Source: Desulfobacteraceae bacterium UBA5852 (GTDB taxonomy: Bacteria > Desulfobacterota > Desulfobacteria > Desulfobacterales > UBA5852). From it: a DNA stretch of 9,035 nucleotides. Each line of letters begins with the position of its first letter. The stretch's first letter is position 1. A model generated the notes under the pieces. The model was not told the origin of the DNA, made no database searches, and worked only from the letters and a program-made list of their open reading frames with translations. Location of the stretch: positions 5,549-14,583 of the forward strand of contig DJGG01000222.1 in assembly GCA_002432195.1 (NCBI GenBank). Reading direction: 5' to 3'. Positions 1 through 5,323 of this stretch are shown piece after piece. The translations under genes were made by a program, and so were the position numbers.

Positions 1-1
1 C

Positions 2-2065
2 CGCCTCCACTGCCGCTACGACCCGGTGCAGGCCTCACCCGGGGAAATGGCGGCCCTCCTGGAGCGCCTCGGCTATCGGGCCGTGGAACCGGGAGAGGCC
101 GAGGACGCCCGGAAGCGGCGCACGGAGTTCGTGCGCTTCAGCGTGGCCGCATTTCTCACCATGAACGTGATGATGCTGTCCCTGGCGCTGTACACGGGGT
201 TTTTTGCCGAGCTCGGGGAGGCGGACATCCGCCAACTCTCATGGCCGATGCTCGTGATGGCGACGGTGGTGCTGGTCTACGGGGGACAGCCGGTGCGCCA
301 GAGGGGATGGGTGGGGATTCTGGGGGGTGCTCCGGGGATGGAATCGCTGATCGCCATAGGGGCCGACGCGGCGTGGCTGTTCAGCCTGGTGAACCTTCTG
401 CGGGGCAGCCTGCACCTCTATTTCGACACCGCCTCCATGCTGATCACGCTGGTGCTGCTGGGCCAACTCCTGGAGCGCCGCGCGAAAAGCCGGATCCAGG
501 AGGATGTGACGGCCTTCTTCGCCCTGCGGCCAGGCAAGGTCCGTGTCTGCAGCGCCCGGTTTCCGGACGGCCGGTTCGTGGCCGCGGCGCAGCTCGCTGC
601 CGGGGGGGAATTCCGCGTGGAGGCCGGAGAGGTGGTGCCCGCCGACGGCCGGGTGTTGGAAGGGGCGGGCACGGTGAGCGAGGCGGCGCTCACCGGTGAG
701 GCCGCGCCCCTGGCCAAAGGGGTGGGCGACGGGCTGGTGAGCGGCGCCCGGGTGGAATCCGGCGCCTTCCGGGTGCGAGCGGAGCGGGTGGGGGAGGCCT
801 CCACATTGGGACAGATGATCTGCGTCATGGAGCGCGCCTTGAACCGTCGCAGCGCTCTCGAGGGGCGCACCGAGGACTTGCTGCGGTGGTTCGTGCCCGG
901 GATCCTGGCCTTGGCCCTGGCCACGGCCCTGGCCTGCCTCGTGAGGGGAGCCGACCTGGAGGCGGCATTCACCCGGGGGCTCACGGTGCTGGTGATCTCC
1001 TGCCCCTGCGCCCTGGGGATGGCCATTCCCCTGGCCCGGGTGGCCGGGTTGGGGCTTTGCCGCCGCCGGGGGATCCTGGTGCGCACCTTCCACAGTTTCG
1101 ACACCGCCACACGCCTGAAGGCCGTGATCTTCGACAAGACCGGCACCCTCACCACGGGACGCTGGAGTCTCCAGGCGCTGCGGCCGGCGCCCGGTTGGGG
1201 AGAAGCGGTCTTGCTGGGCCTGGCCGCCGGCCTGGAAGGGGATGACGCGCACCCCATCGCCCGGGAAATCCGGGCGGCCGCCGCCGCCCGGGGCGTGGAC
1301 CCCGTCCCGTGCGCGGAACGCGCCTCCTGCGGCAACGGCTGGAAAGGGCGTTGGCAGGGACAGTCCGCGCGCATCGGCTCCCGGAAGCTGCTGGCCGGCT
1401 GGCTGGCGGAGGCGCCCGGATGGACAGGGGGTGAGGGCGGCTCGGAGGGACCGGATGGCCTGGTCTCCAGGATCTACCTGGGGGTGGCGGGGCGGCCGGC
1501 AGGGGTGCTGGAATTCGGCGACCGGTTCAAACCGGGGGCGGCGGAAGCGGTGAAAGCCCTGCGGGACGCCGGTCTGGCGGTGGCCCTGGTGTCCGGCGAC
1601 GGCCCGGAGCCCACCGGGGAAACGGCCCGGAGCCTGGGGATCGCCCATTGGCATGCCGAGCAGCCCCCCGAGGCCAAGGCCGCCCTGGTGGAGGCCTTGC
1701 GCCCCCCGGGCGGCGCGGTGGCCATGGTGGGCGACGGGGTCAACGACGCCGCCGCCCTGGCGGCCGCGGACCTGGGGATCGCCCTGCACGCCGGCAATCC
1801 CTTGGGCCGGGAGGCCGCCGACCTGACCCTCATGCGGGGCGACCCCCGGCAGTTGCTGGATTTCCTGGCGCTGGCCCGGCGGGTTCAGCGCACCATCGGG
1901 CAGAATTTCGTCTTTTCCCTGGCCTACAACGCCGTGGGCATCCCCCTGGCCATGAGCGGGCTGCTCAACCCCCTGGTGGCGGTGACGGCCATGCTGCTGA
2001 GCAGCCTGAGTGTCACCGGCAACACCCTGCGGCTGGTGCGCCACGGGGGCCGCCGGCCGGGGTAG
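2..2065 (+). CDS. Cu+-type P1B heavy-metal ATPase (FixI/CcoI-like), 5'-truncated by window edge
   Basis: Integral-membrane pump expected to move monovalent copper across the inner membrane using ATP. In the FixI/CcoI branch this supplies copper for cytochrome oxidase assembly. The frame is open to the first base, and the codons before the GTG at 26 read as the end of an HMA metal-binding domain (YDP, then LLERLGYRA), so the GTG is not the start. Visible landmarks are: four hydrophobic segments at about 131-475; the actuator TGE at 692-700; a fifth segment, then a sixth carrying CPC at 1001-1009; the phosphorylated Asp in DKTGTLT from 1133; the nucleotide-domain His-Pro at 1250-1255; GDGVND at 1730-1747; and two final segments with Tyr-Asn (1925-1930) and MLLSS (1991-2005). 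CPC with YN and MxxSS is the copper(I) signature. The first segment (MNVMMLSLALY) resembles FixI/CcoI more than classical CopA, but a CopA-type exporter remains possible. All core motifs are intact. It lies just ahead of a ubiG-like gene, probably in one transcript. Confidence 0.95.
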   Translation, partial: RLHCRYDPVQASPGEMAALLERLGYRAVEPGEAEDARKRRTEFVRFSVAAFLTMNVMMLSLALYTGFFAELGEADIRQLSWPMLVMATVVLVYGGQPVRQRGWVGILGGAPGMESLIAIGADAAWLFSLVNLLRGSLHLYFDTASMLITLVLLGQLLERRAKSRIQEDVTAFFALRPGKVRVCSARFPDGRFVAAAQLAAGGEFRVEAGEVVPADGRVLEGAGTVSEAALTGEAAPLAKGVGDGLVSGARVESGAFRVRAERVGEASTLGQMICVMERALNRRSALEGRTEDLLRWFVPGILALALATALACLVRGADLEAAFTRGLTVLVISCPCALGMAIPLARVAGLGLCRRRGILVRTFHSFDTATRLKAVIFDKTGTLTTGRWSLQALRPAPGWGEAVLLGLAAGLEGDDAHPIAREIRAAAAARGVDPVPCAERASCGNGWKGRWQGQSARIGSRKLLAGWLAEAPGWTGGEGGSEGPDGLVSRIYLGVAGRPAGVLEFGDRFKPGAAEAVKALRDAGLAVALVSGDGPEPTGETARSLGIAHWHAEQPPEAKAALVEALRPPGGAVAMVGDGVNDAAALAAADLGIALHAGNPLGREAADLTLMRGDPRQLLDFLALARRVQRTIGQNFVFSLAYNAVGIPLAMSGLLNPLVAVTAMLLSSLSVTGNTLRLVRHGGRRPG

Positions 2066-2088
2066 ACCACCGTCAGCGAGGCATGCGC

Positions 2089-2724
2089 ATGGTCATTGCG
2101 GATAACGTGGATCCGGCGGCCCTTCGGCACTTTGAAGCCCAGGCCGCCCTCTGGTGGGATCGGGAGGGGGAGTTCGCGGCCCTCCACGACATCAACCCCC
2201 TGAGGGTCGACTACGTGGCCCGCAGGGTGCCCCTGGAAGCGTGCCGCGTGTTGGACGTGGGTTGCGGCGGCGGCCTGCTCTCCGAGGCCCTGGCTTCCCG
2301 GGGGGCCCGGGTCACGGGGATCGACCTGGGGAGCCAGGCCCTGGCGGCCGCCGCCCCGGGGAGCTTCGATGCGGTTACCTGCATGGAACTGCTGGAACAT
2401 GTGCCGGACCCGGCATCCGTCGTGAGCGCCTGCGCCCGGCTGGTGCGGCCCGGGGGGGATGTCTTCTTCGCCACCGTGAACCGCACGCCCCTGGCCGGCT
2501 TCCTGGTGATCTTCATGGCCGAGCGGGTTCTCGGCATCGTTCGGCGGGGAACCCACCGTTACGCACGGTTCGTCCGCCCGGGGGAATTGTGCGCCTGGGG
2601 CACGGCGGCGGGCCTGGAAGCACGGGATCTGCGCGGCCTGGCCTACCTGCCCTGGGTGCGCCGCAGCCGGCTCGTGACCCGCCCGCGGATGAACTACCTG
2701 GCCCATCTGCGGCGGCGGAGTTGA
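2089..2724 (+). CDS. ubiG: UbiG-like SAM-dependent O-methyltransferase with an internal gap
   Basis: UbiG methylates two hydroxyl groups during ubiquinone synthesis at the inner membrane, using S-adenosylmethionine. The family match runs the whole length: an N-terminal FE-x5-WWD-x-EGEF, INPLR, SAM motif I (DVGCGGG, 2254-2274), VTGIDLG, VTCMELLEHVPDP, RPGGDVFF, GTH and a terminal MNYLAHLRR. The product is 211 residues against about 240 in E. coli. Most of the shortfall is one place: between IDLG and FDAVTCME (about 2345-2360) some 24 residues, normally a helix and strand next to the SAM site, are absent in frame. Activity is therefore doubtful, and the gene may be a diverged paralog or a decaying copy. 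The ATG at 2089 is preferred because GAGG at 2078-2081 is 7 bases upstream; an ATG at 2083 is only 1 base away. It begins 23 bases after the ATPase gene. Family membership is firm; the cellular role is not. Confidence 0.88.
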   Translation: MVIADNVDPAALRHFEAQAALWWDREGEFAALHDINPLRVDYVARRVPLEACRVLDVGCGGGLLSEALASRGARVTGIDLGSQALAAAAPGSFDAVTCMELLEHVPDPASVVSACARLVRPGGDVFFATVNRTPLAGFLVIFMAERVLGIVRRGTHRYARFVRPGELCAWGTAAGLEARDLRGLAYLPWVRRSRLVTRPRMNYLAHLRRRS

Positions 2725-2749
2725 CCCTCGGGGCCGAATTGTTTATAAA
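2721..2749 (+). promoter_or_regulatory. Sigma70-like promoter for ino1
   Basis: A -35-like TTGACC at 2721-2726 overlaps the ubiG stop codon. It is followed after 17 bases by a -10-like TATAAA at 2744-2749. The -10 lies in a perfect 10-bp palindrome, GTTTATAAAC (2741-2750). This AT-rich patch stands out in GC-rich surroundings and lies about 55 bases upstream of the ino1 start. It suggests ino1 can be transcribed independently of the ATPase-ubiG pair. Prediction from sequence only. Confidence 0.6.
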
Positions 2750-2803
2750 CCCACGTTTTGACGGTTTCATGACACACGCTGCCCTCTTCCGGAGGCTCTT
2801 CGC

Positions 2804-3961
2804 ATGCCCGATGCCGTGCAACGATCGATTCTGATGCTGGTGGCCGGCGCCAAGGGCGCCATCGGCTCCACCCTGTCCGTGGCTGCGGCCCTGCTGGCGC
2901 GCCGCCCGGAACTGGTCCGGCCCTACCTCACCACCAGCGGGCGCTTCGGCGACCTGGGGGAGGGGGTGACCGTGGCCGGCTGGGACGTGTCACCGCATTG
3001 CCTGACGTCGTCCCTGCGGGTTCACGGCGTGGTGCCGGAGACCCTGTGGGGGGACCTGGCCCATGACCTCGAGGGGGTGGACCTGCGCCCGGCACCCGGG
3101 CCCGGAGTGACCCTGGGCCGGCAGGTGGAGCACATCGCCGCCGACATCCGGGCCCTGCGGGAGGATCACCCGGAGGCGGCCCCGGTGCTGGTGGACCTGC
3201 TGCCTTCCGCCCCGGGGCACCGCCTGGACCCCGGCGCCACCCTCGACGAGATCCTGGCCGCCCCGGCGGCCTCCGCGCCCCCGGACCTGGCCTATGCCCT
3301 GGCCGCCCTGCGCTGCGGGGTGCCCGTGGTGAACTTCACCCCCAATGCCATCGCCCTGCCGGCGGTGGTCGCCGCTGCCGAGGCCGCCGGGATCCCCCTG
3401 GCGGGCCGGGACGGCAAGACCGGGCAGACCTATTTCAAGGTGGTCCTGGCGTCGGCCCTGAAGGCCCGGCAGCTTTACGTGGACGGGTGGTACAGCCTCA
3501 ATATCCTGGGCAATGCCGATGGGGCCAACCTCATGGACCCGGCGTGCGCGGCGGGCAAGCTGGCCAACAAAACCCAGCTTCTGGACGAGGTGCTGGGGTA
3601 CCGCGTGGGGGAACGTTACGGCCAGGGGAGCCACAAGGTGCACATCGACTACTATCCCCCCCGGGGGGACGCCAAGGAAGCCTGGGACGTCATCGATTTC
3701 CAGGGCCTCTTCGGCCTGCCCATGAGCATGCGGGTCAACCTCCAGGGCCGGGACTCCATCCTGGCCGCCCCCATGGCCATGGACCTGGCCCGCTGGGTGG
3801 CCGCCGCCCGGCGGGCGGGCCTGGGGGGGCTGCGCCCGGAGCTCGCGTTTTTCTTCAAGAAACCCGAGGGCCCGCAGGCGCCGGTGAGCTTCCAGGCGCA
3901 ATTGGCGCGGCTGGAAGCCTTTGGGGCCCACATTGACGAAGCCTTGGCCGTCTGTGGATAA
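2804..3961 (+). CDS. ino1: Myo-inositol-1(3)-phosphate synthase
   Basis: Cytoplasmic NAD-dependent enzyme that cyclises glucose 6-phosphate to myo-inositol 1(3)-phosphate, the first step of inositol synthesis. The 385-residue product is shorter than the roughly 530-residue yeast enzyme, as usual for compact prokaryotic forms. A dinucleotide-binding glycine-rich loop (GAKGAIGST) lies near the N-terminus. The catalytic centre is recognisable against yeast Ino1: KTGQTYFK (from 3416) matches KSGQTKLK, NILGNADG (3500-3523) matches the HLGNNDG block, KLANKTQLLDEV follows, and YYPPRGDAKEAWD supplies the late active-site lysine (3674-3676). EDSLLATP of yeast appears as RDSILAAP. No key residue is obviously missing. 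The ATG at 2804 is chosen because GGAGG at 2791-2795 is 8 bases upstream. A promoter sits at 2721-2749. The stop codon lies inside a DnaA-box-like sequence. A TIM-barrel sugar enzyme follows, suggesting a shared cyclitol or sugar-phosphate pathway. Confidence 0.93.
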   Translation: MPDAVQRSILMLVAGAKGAIGSTLSVAAALLARRPELVRPYLTTSGRFGDLGEGVTVAGWDVSPHCLTSSLRVHGVVPETLWGDLAHDLEGVDLRPAPGPGVTLGRQVEHIAADIRALREDHPEAAPVLVDLLPSAPGHRLDPGATLDEILAAPAASAPPDLAYALAALRCGVPVVNFTPNAIALPAVVAAAEAAGIPLAGRDGKTGQTYFKVVLASALKARQLYVDGWYSLNILGNADGANLMDPACAAGKLANKTQLLDEVLGYRVGERYGQGSHKVHIDYYPPRGDAKEAWDVIDFQGLFGLPMSMRVNLQGRDSILAAPMAMDLARWVAAARRAGLGGLRPELAFFFKKPEGPQAPVSFQAQLARLEAFGAHIDEALAVCG

Positions 3962-4012
3962 ACAAGTACCGGGCCGCGCAGCCTTTCGGCCCGTGGCGCA
4001 GTTTATCCACAG
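3952..4012. repeat. Perfect 12-bp inverted repeat containing two DnaA-box sequences
   Basis: CTGTGGATAAAC (3952-3963) and its exact reverse complement GTTTATCCACAG (4001-4012) are separated by 37 bases. Each arm contains TTATCCACA, the classical E. coli DnaA-box consensus, on opposite strands (3953-3961 and 4003-4011). Within the spacer a second perfect dyad, CGGGCCG (3970-3976) and CGGCCCG (3987-3993), gives a nested stem. The left arm includes the ino1 stop codon. It could act as protein-binding DNA, or as an RNA hairpin between ino1 and the next gene. No run of T residues follows, so it is not a standard terminator. Confidence 0.75.
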
Positions 4013-4018
4013 CCTGTC
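3977..4018 (+). repeat. REP-like structured repeat, upstream copy
   Basis: First copy of a 42-nt element also found, inverted, at 4886-4927, with 34 of 42 positions identical. Conserved blocks in order are GCCTTTCGGCC, GGCGCA, TTTATCCAC and GCCTGT. Just upstream, GGGCCGC pairs with the CGGCC of the first block to form a stem; this pairing is also possible in the other copy. The repeat lies between ino1 and the TIM-barrel gene and ends about 24 bases before the latter's start. It overlaps the right DnaA-like arm. Whether it is a dispersed genomic repeat cannot be told from one window. Confidence 0.7.
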
Positions 4019-4041
4019 AGGGGCATCGTGAGGGAGTGGAG

Positions 4042-4887
4042 ATGGTATTCGGGTACAGCACCAACGCCTACGTCAAGTTCACGGTGGCCGAGGCCCTGGA
4101 GCGCATCGCGGGACTGGGTTTCCAGGGGGTGGAAATCATGTGCGACCGTCCCCACCTGTACCCGCCGGACTTCGATGCCCAAGCCCTCGGCGGGATTGCG
4201 GACACCCTGGCCCGCCACGGCCTCAAGGTCACCAACCTCAACTCCTTCACCCTGTTCGCCGTGGGGGACACCTATCTGCCTTCCTGGATCGAGCCGGAAG
4301 CCGCTCGCCGGGAAATCCGCGTGGGGCACACCCTCCAGTGCCTGGAGGTGGCCAAGGCCCTGGGGGCGGCCAACATCTCCATCCCGCCGGGGGGGCCCCT
4401 GGAAGGGGGCATGACCCGGGGGGAGGCCTTCAGGCTCTTCCACGCGGGGCTCGACCGGGTGATGCCGCGAGCCGAGGAACTGGGCATCCGGGTGCTGGTG
4501 GAGCCCGAGCCGGACTTGCTCATGGAGCGCACCAGCGAGTTCAAGCCCTTCATGCGGGACATCCGCTCCCCGATGGTGGGCCTCAATTTCGACGTGGGCC
4601 ACTTCTACTGCGCCGGGGAGGACCCCGCCGCGGCTTTCGAGGAGCTCTTCCCGTGGGTGGGCCACATGCATGTGGAAGACATCGCCACCACCCGGATCCA
4701 CCGCCACCTCATTGCCGGTGAGGGGGCCATCGACTTCGGCGCGGTGTTCGCCGCCATGCAGCGCCTGGGCTACACCCACGATATCAGCCTGGAGCTCTAC
4801 CCCTACGTGGACTCGCCGGATGAGGCGGGCCGGGAAAGCCTCGCCCACCTGCGGCCCATGTTCGCGGCCGCCGGCTACACGGTTTAA
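4042..4887 (+). CDS. Xylose-isomerase-like TIM-barrel enzyme (sugar phosphate isomerase/epimerase family)
   Basis: Predicted cytoplasmic, metal-dependent TIM-barrel protein of the AP-endonuclease-2/xylose-isomerase-like superfamily, 281 residues and full length. Members isomerise, epimerise or dehydrate sugars and cyclitols; IolE and IolI of inositol catabolism belong here. The N-terminal strand and helix (FGYSTNAY, then GLGFQGVEIM) fit the fold. Probable metal ligands are the Glu at 4501-4503 in VEPEPD, the Asp/His of NFDVGHFY (4591-4602), the second His of GHMHVED (4669-4671) and the Glu of SLELYPY (4792-4794). GEGAIDF is the usual late loop. The ATG at 4042 is preferred over a GTG at 4036 because AGGGA at 4031-4035 is then 6 bases away. 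The gene follows ino1 by 80 bases, so a substrate related to inositol phosphate is an attractive guess, but the actual substrate is unknown. Inverted copies of a structured repeat bracket it. Confidence 0.87.
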   Translation: MVFGYSTNAYVKFTVAEALERIAGLGFQGVEIMCDRPHLYPPDFDAQALGGIADTLARHGLKVTNLNSFTLFAVGDTYLPSWIEPEAARREIRVGHTLQCLEVAKALGAANISIPPGGPLEGGMTRGEAFRLFHAGLDRVMPRAEELGIRVLVEPEPDLLMERTSEFKPFMRDIRSPMVGLNFDVGHFYCAGEDPAAAFEELFPWVGHMHVEDIATTRIHRHLIAGEGAIDFGAVFAAMQRLGYTHDISLELYPYVDSPDEAGRESLAHLRPMFAAAGYTV

Positions 4888-4936
4888 CAGGCGGTGGATA
4901 AATTGCGCCTGAGGCCGAAAGGCGGTGTTGCGGCCC
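4886..4936 (-). repeat. REP-like structured repeat, downstream inverted copy
   Basis: Reverse complement of the element at 3977-4018. The core match is 4886-4927, with CCGAAAGG, TGCGCC and GTGGATAAA readable on the + strand. The extra GCGGCCC at 4930-4936 supplies the second arm of the conserved GGCCG/CGGCC stem (4913-4917 with 4931-4935). The DnaA-like nonamer is TTATCCACC, one base off consensus. The element begins inside the stop codon of the TIM-barrel gene, so as RNA it would form the 3' end of that message. Confidence 0.7.
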
Positions 4937-4939
4937 TCG

Positions 4940-4979
4940 GGGAAATGCTCACCACCTTTTAGGTGGCGTAGCTTTTCCC
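4940..4979. repeat. Long bulged hairpin, possible RNA 3' structure
   Basis: GGGAAATGCT (4940-4949) pairs with AGCTTTTCCC (4970-4979) with one mismatch. Inside, CCACCT (4952-4957) pairs perfectly with AGGTGG (4961-4966) around a TTT loop. The result is a two-part stem of about 15 pairs with a small internal loop. It lies about 50 bases downstream of the TIM-barrel stop. The four T residues are in the outer arm rather than after the stem, so it is not a textbook Rho-independent terminator. It may block 3' exonucleases or be a remnant of a small mobile element. Confidence 0.5.
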
Positions 4980-5126
4980 ATCGGCCCGCGCCTTGCCTTG
5001 CGGCCGGATGCTGGTTTTTTCACAGGCGGTTGATCCCGCCCCCGCGTTCCTGCCCGGTCTTGGGCGTCCAATGCGATCCGGCCGTGCCCGGCCCGGGGAC
5101 GGATCCCTCACCGCCGAATTCCCAAT

Positions 5127-5144
5127 TGCACGGATATCCGTGCA
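5127..5144. promoter_or_regulatory. Perfect 18-bp palindrome, candidate operator
   Basis: TGCACGGATATCCGTGCA is an exact palindrome with no spacer, located about 180 bases upstream of the four-helix-bundle gene and 240 bases after the TIM-barrel gene. Symmetry of this length is typical of sites for dimeric regulators. No regulator gene is in the window, and no bordering promoter is clear, so binding is a guess. Confidence 0.4.
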
Positions 5145-5284
5145 CTCCCGCCCAGTTCCAGTTGCGTTTTTCCCGCTTGGCGCCGCCCGCGCGGCGCTCC
5201 CGATGGCCCGCACTCCCTTGATTGCAAAAGCTTTACGGCGAGTTATCTCCTCCAGCGTGTTTAGGGCATGGATCGTGCTGAGCA

Positions 5285-5312
5285 GGTGAGCCCAGCGAGA
5301 TCATGGCTCACC
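5285..5312 (+). promoter_or_regulatory. Hairpin abutting the ribosome binding site of the four-helix gene
   Basis: GGTGAGCC (5285-5292) and GGCTCACC (5305-5312) form a perfect 8-bp stem with a 12-base loop. The 3' arm ends two bases before the strong GGAGG of the Shine-Dalgarno stretch (5313-5320). An in-frame ATG at 5303 would lie inside this stem, one more reason to prefer the start at 5324. As RNA it could tune ribosome access. Confidence 0.45.
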
Positions 5313-5323
5313 GGGAGGAGACG

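Larger units (their letters stand above)
4888..5323. other. 436-bp intergenic region rich in dyad symmetry
   Basis: No convincing gene is present. The two 98-codon frames here are proline/arginine-rich, lack a good ribosome site and match no family I recognise. The region holds one REP-like copy, a bulged hairpin (4940-4979), an 18-bp palindrome (5127-5144), a GC-rich 7-bp stem with 4-base loop (5180-5197) and a hairpin touching the next ribosome site (5285-5312). A weak TTGATT at 5218-5223 has no good -10 partner, so I do not call a promoter for the downstream gene, although one is expected. Confidence 0.6.

Noticed and set aside
26..28. GTG as the true start of the ATPase gene
   Set aside because: The frame is open upstream and the preceding codons belong to the metal-binding domain, so the real start lies outside the window.
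239..2044. 601-codon open frame on the minus strand opposite the ATPase
   Set aside because: Rich in His, Gln, Gly and Pro, with no recognisable domain. It is the usual antisense shadow of a high-GC gene, and the + strand frame has every P-type ATPase motif.
1648..2088. N-terminal extension of the ubiG frame to 1648
   Set aside because: This part overlaps the ATPase catalytic region in another frame, is Gly/Arg/Pro-rich, and UbiG homology begins only after 2089.
2731..2738. Third copy of the REP-like repeat before ino1
   Set aside because: Only GGGCCGAA is shared; no further blocks match, so chance is sufficient.
4882..4936. Integron attC site after the TIM-barrel gene
   Set aside because: GTTTAAC at 4882-4888 fits the RYYYAAC end of an attC, but no matching GTTRRRY end follows at a suitable distance and the structure fits the REP-like repeat instead.
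5180..5197. GC-rich hairpin as a terminator
   Set aside because: The 7-bp stem is not followed by a T-run on either strand; such GC dyads are common by chance in this composition.
4925..5289. Two 98-codon frames in the intergenic region
   Set aside because: Low-complexity, Pro/Arg-rich products without ribosome sites or recognisable motifs; the DNA is better explained by dyad repeats.
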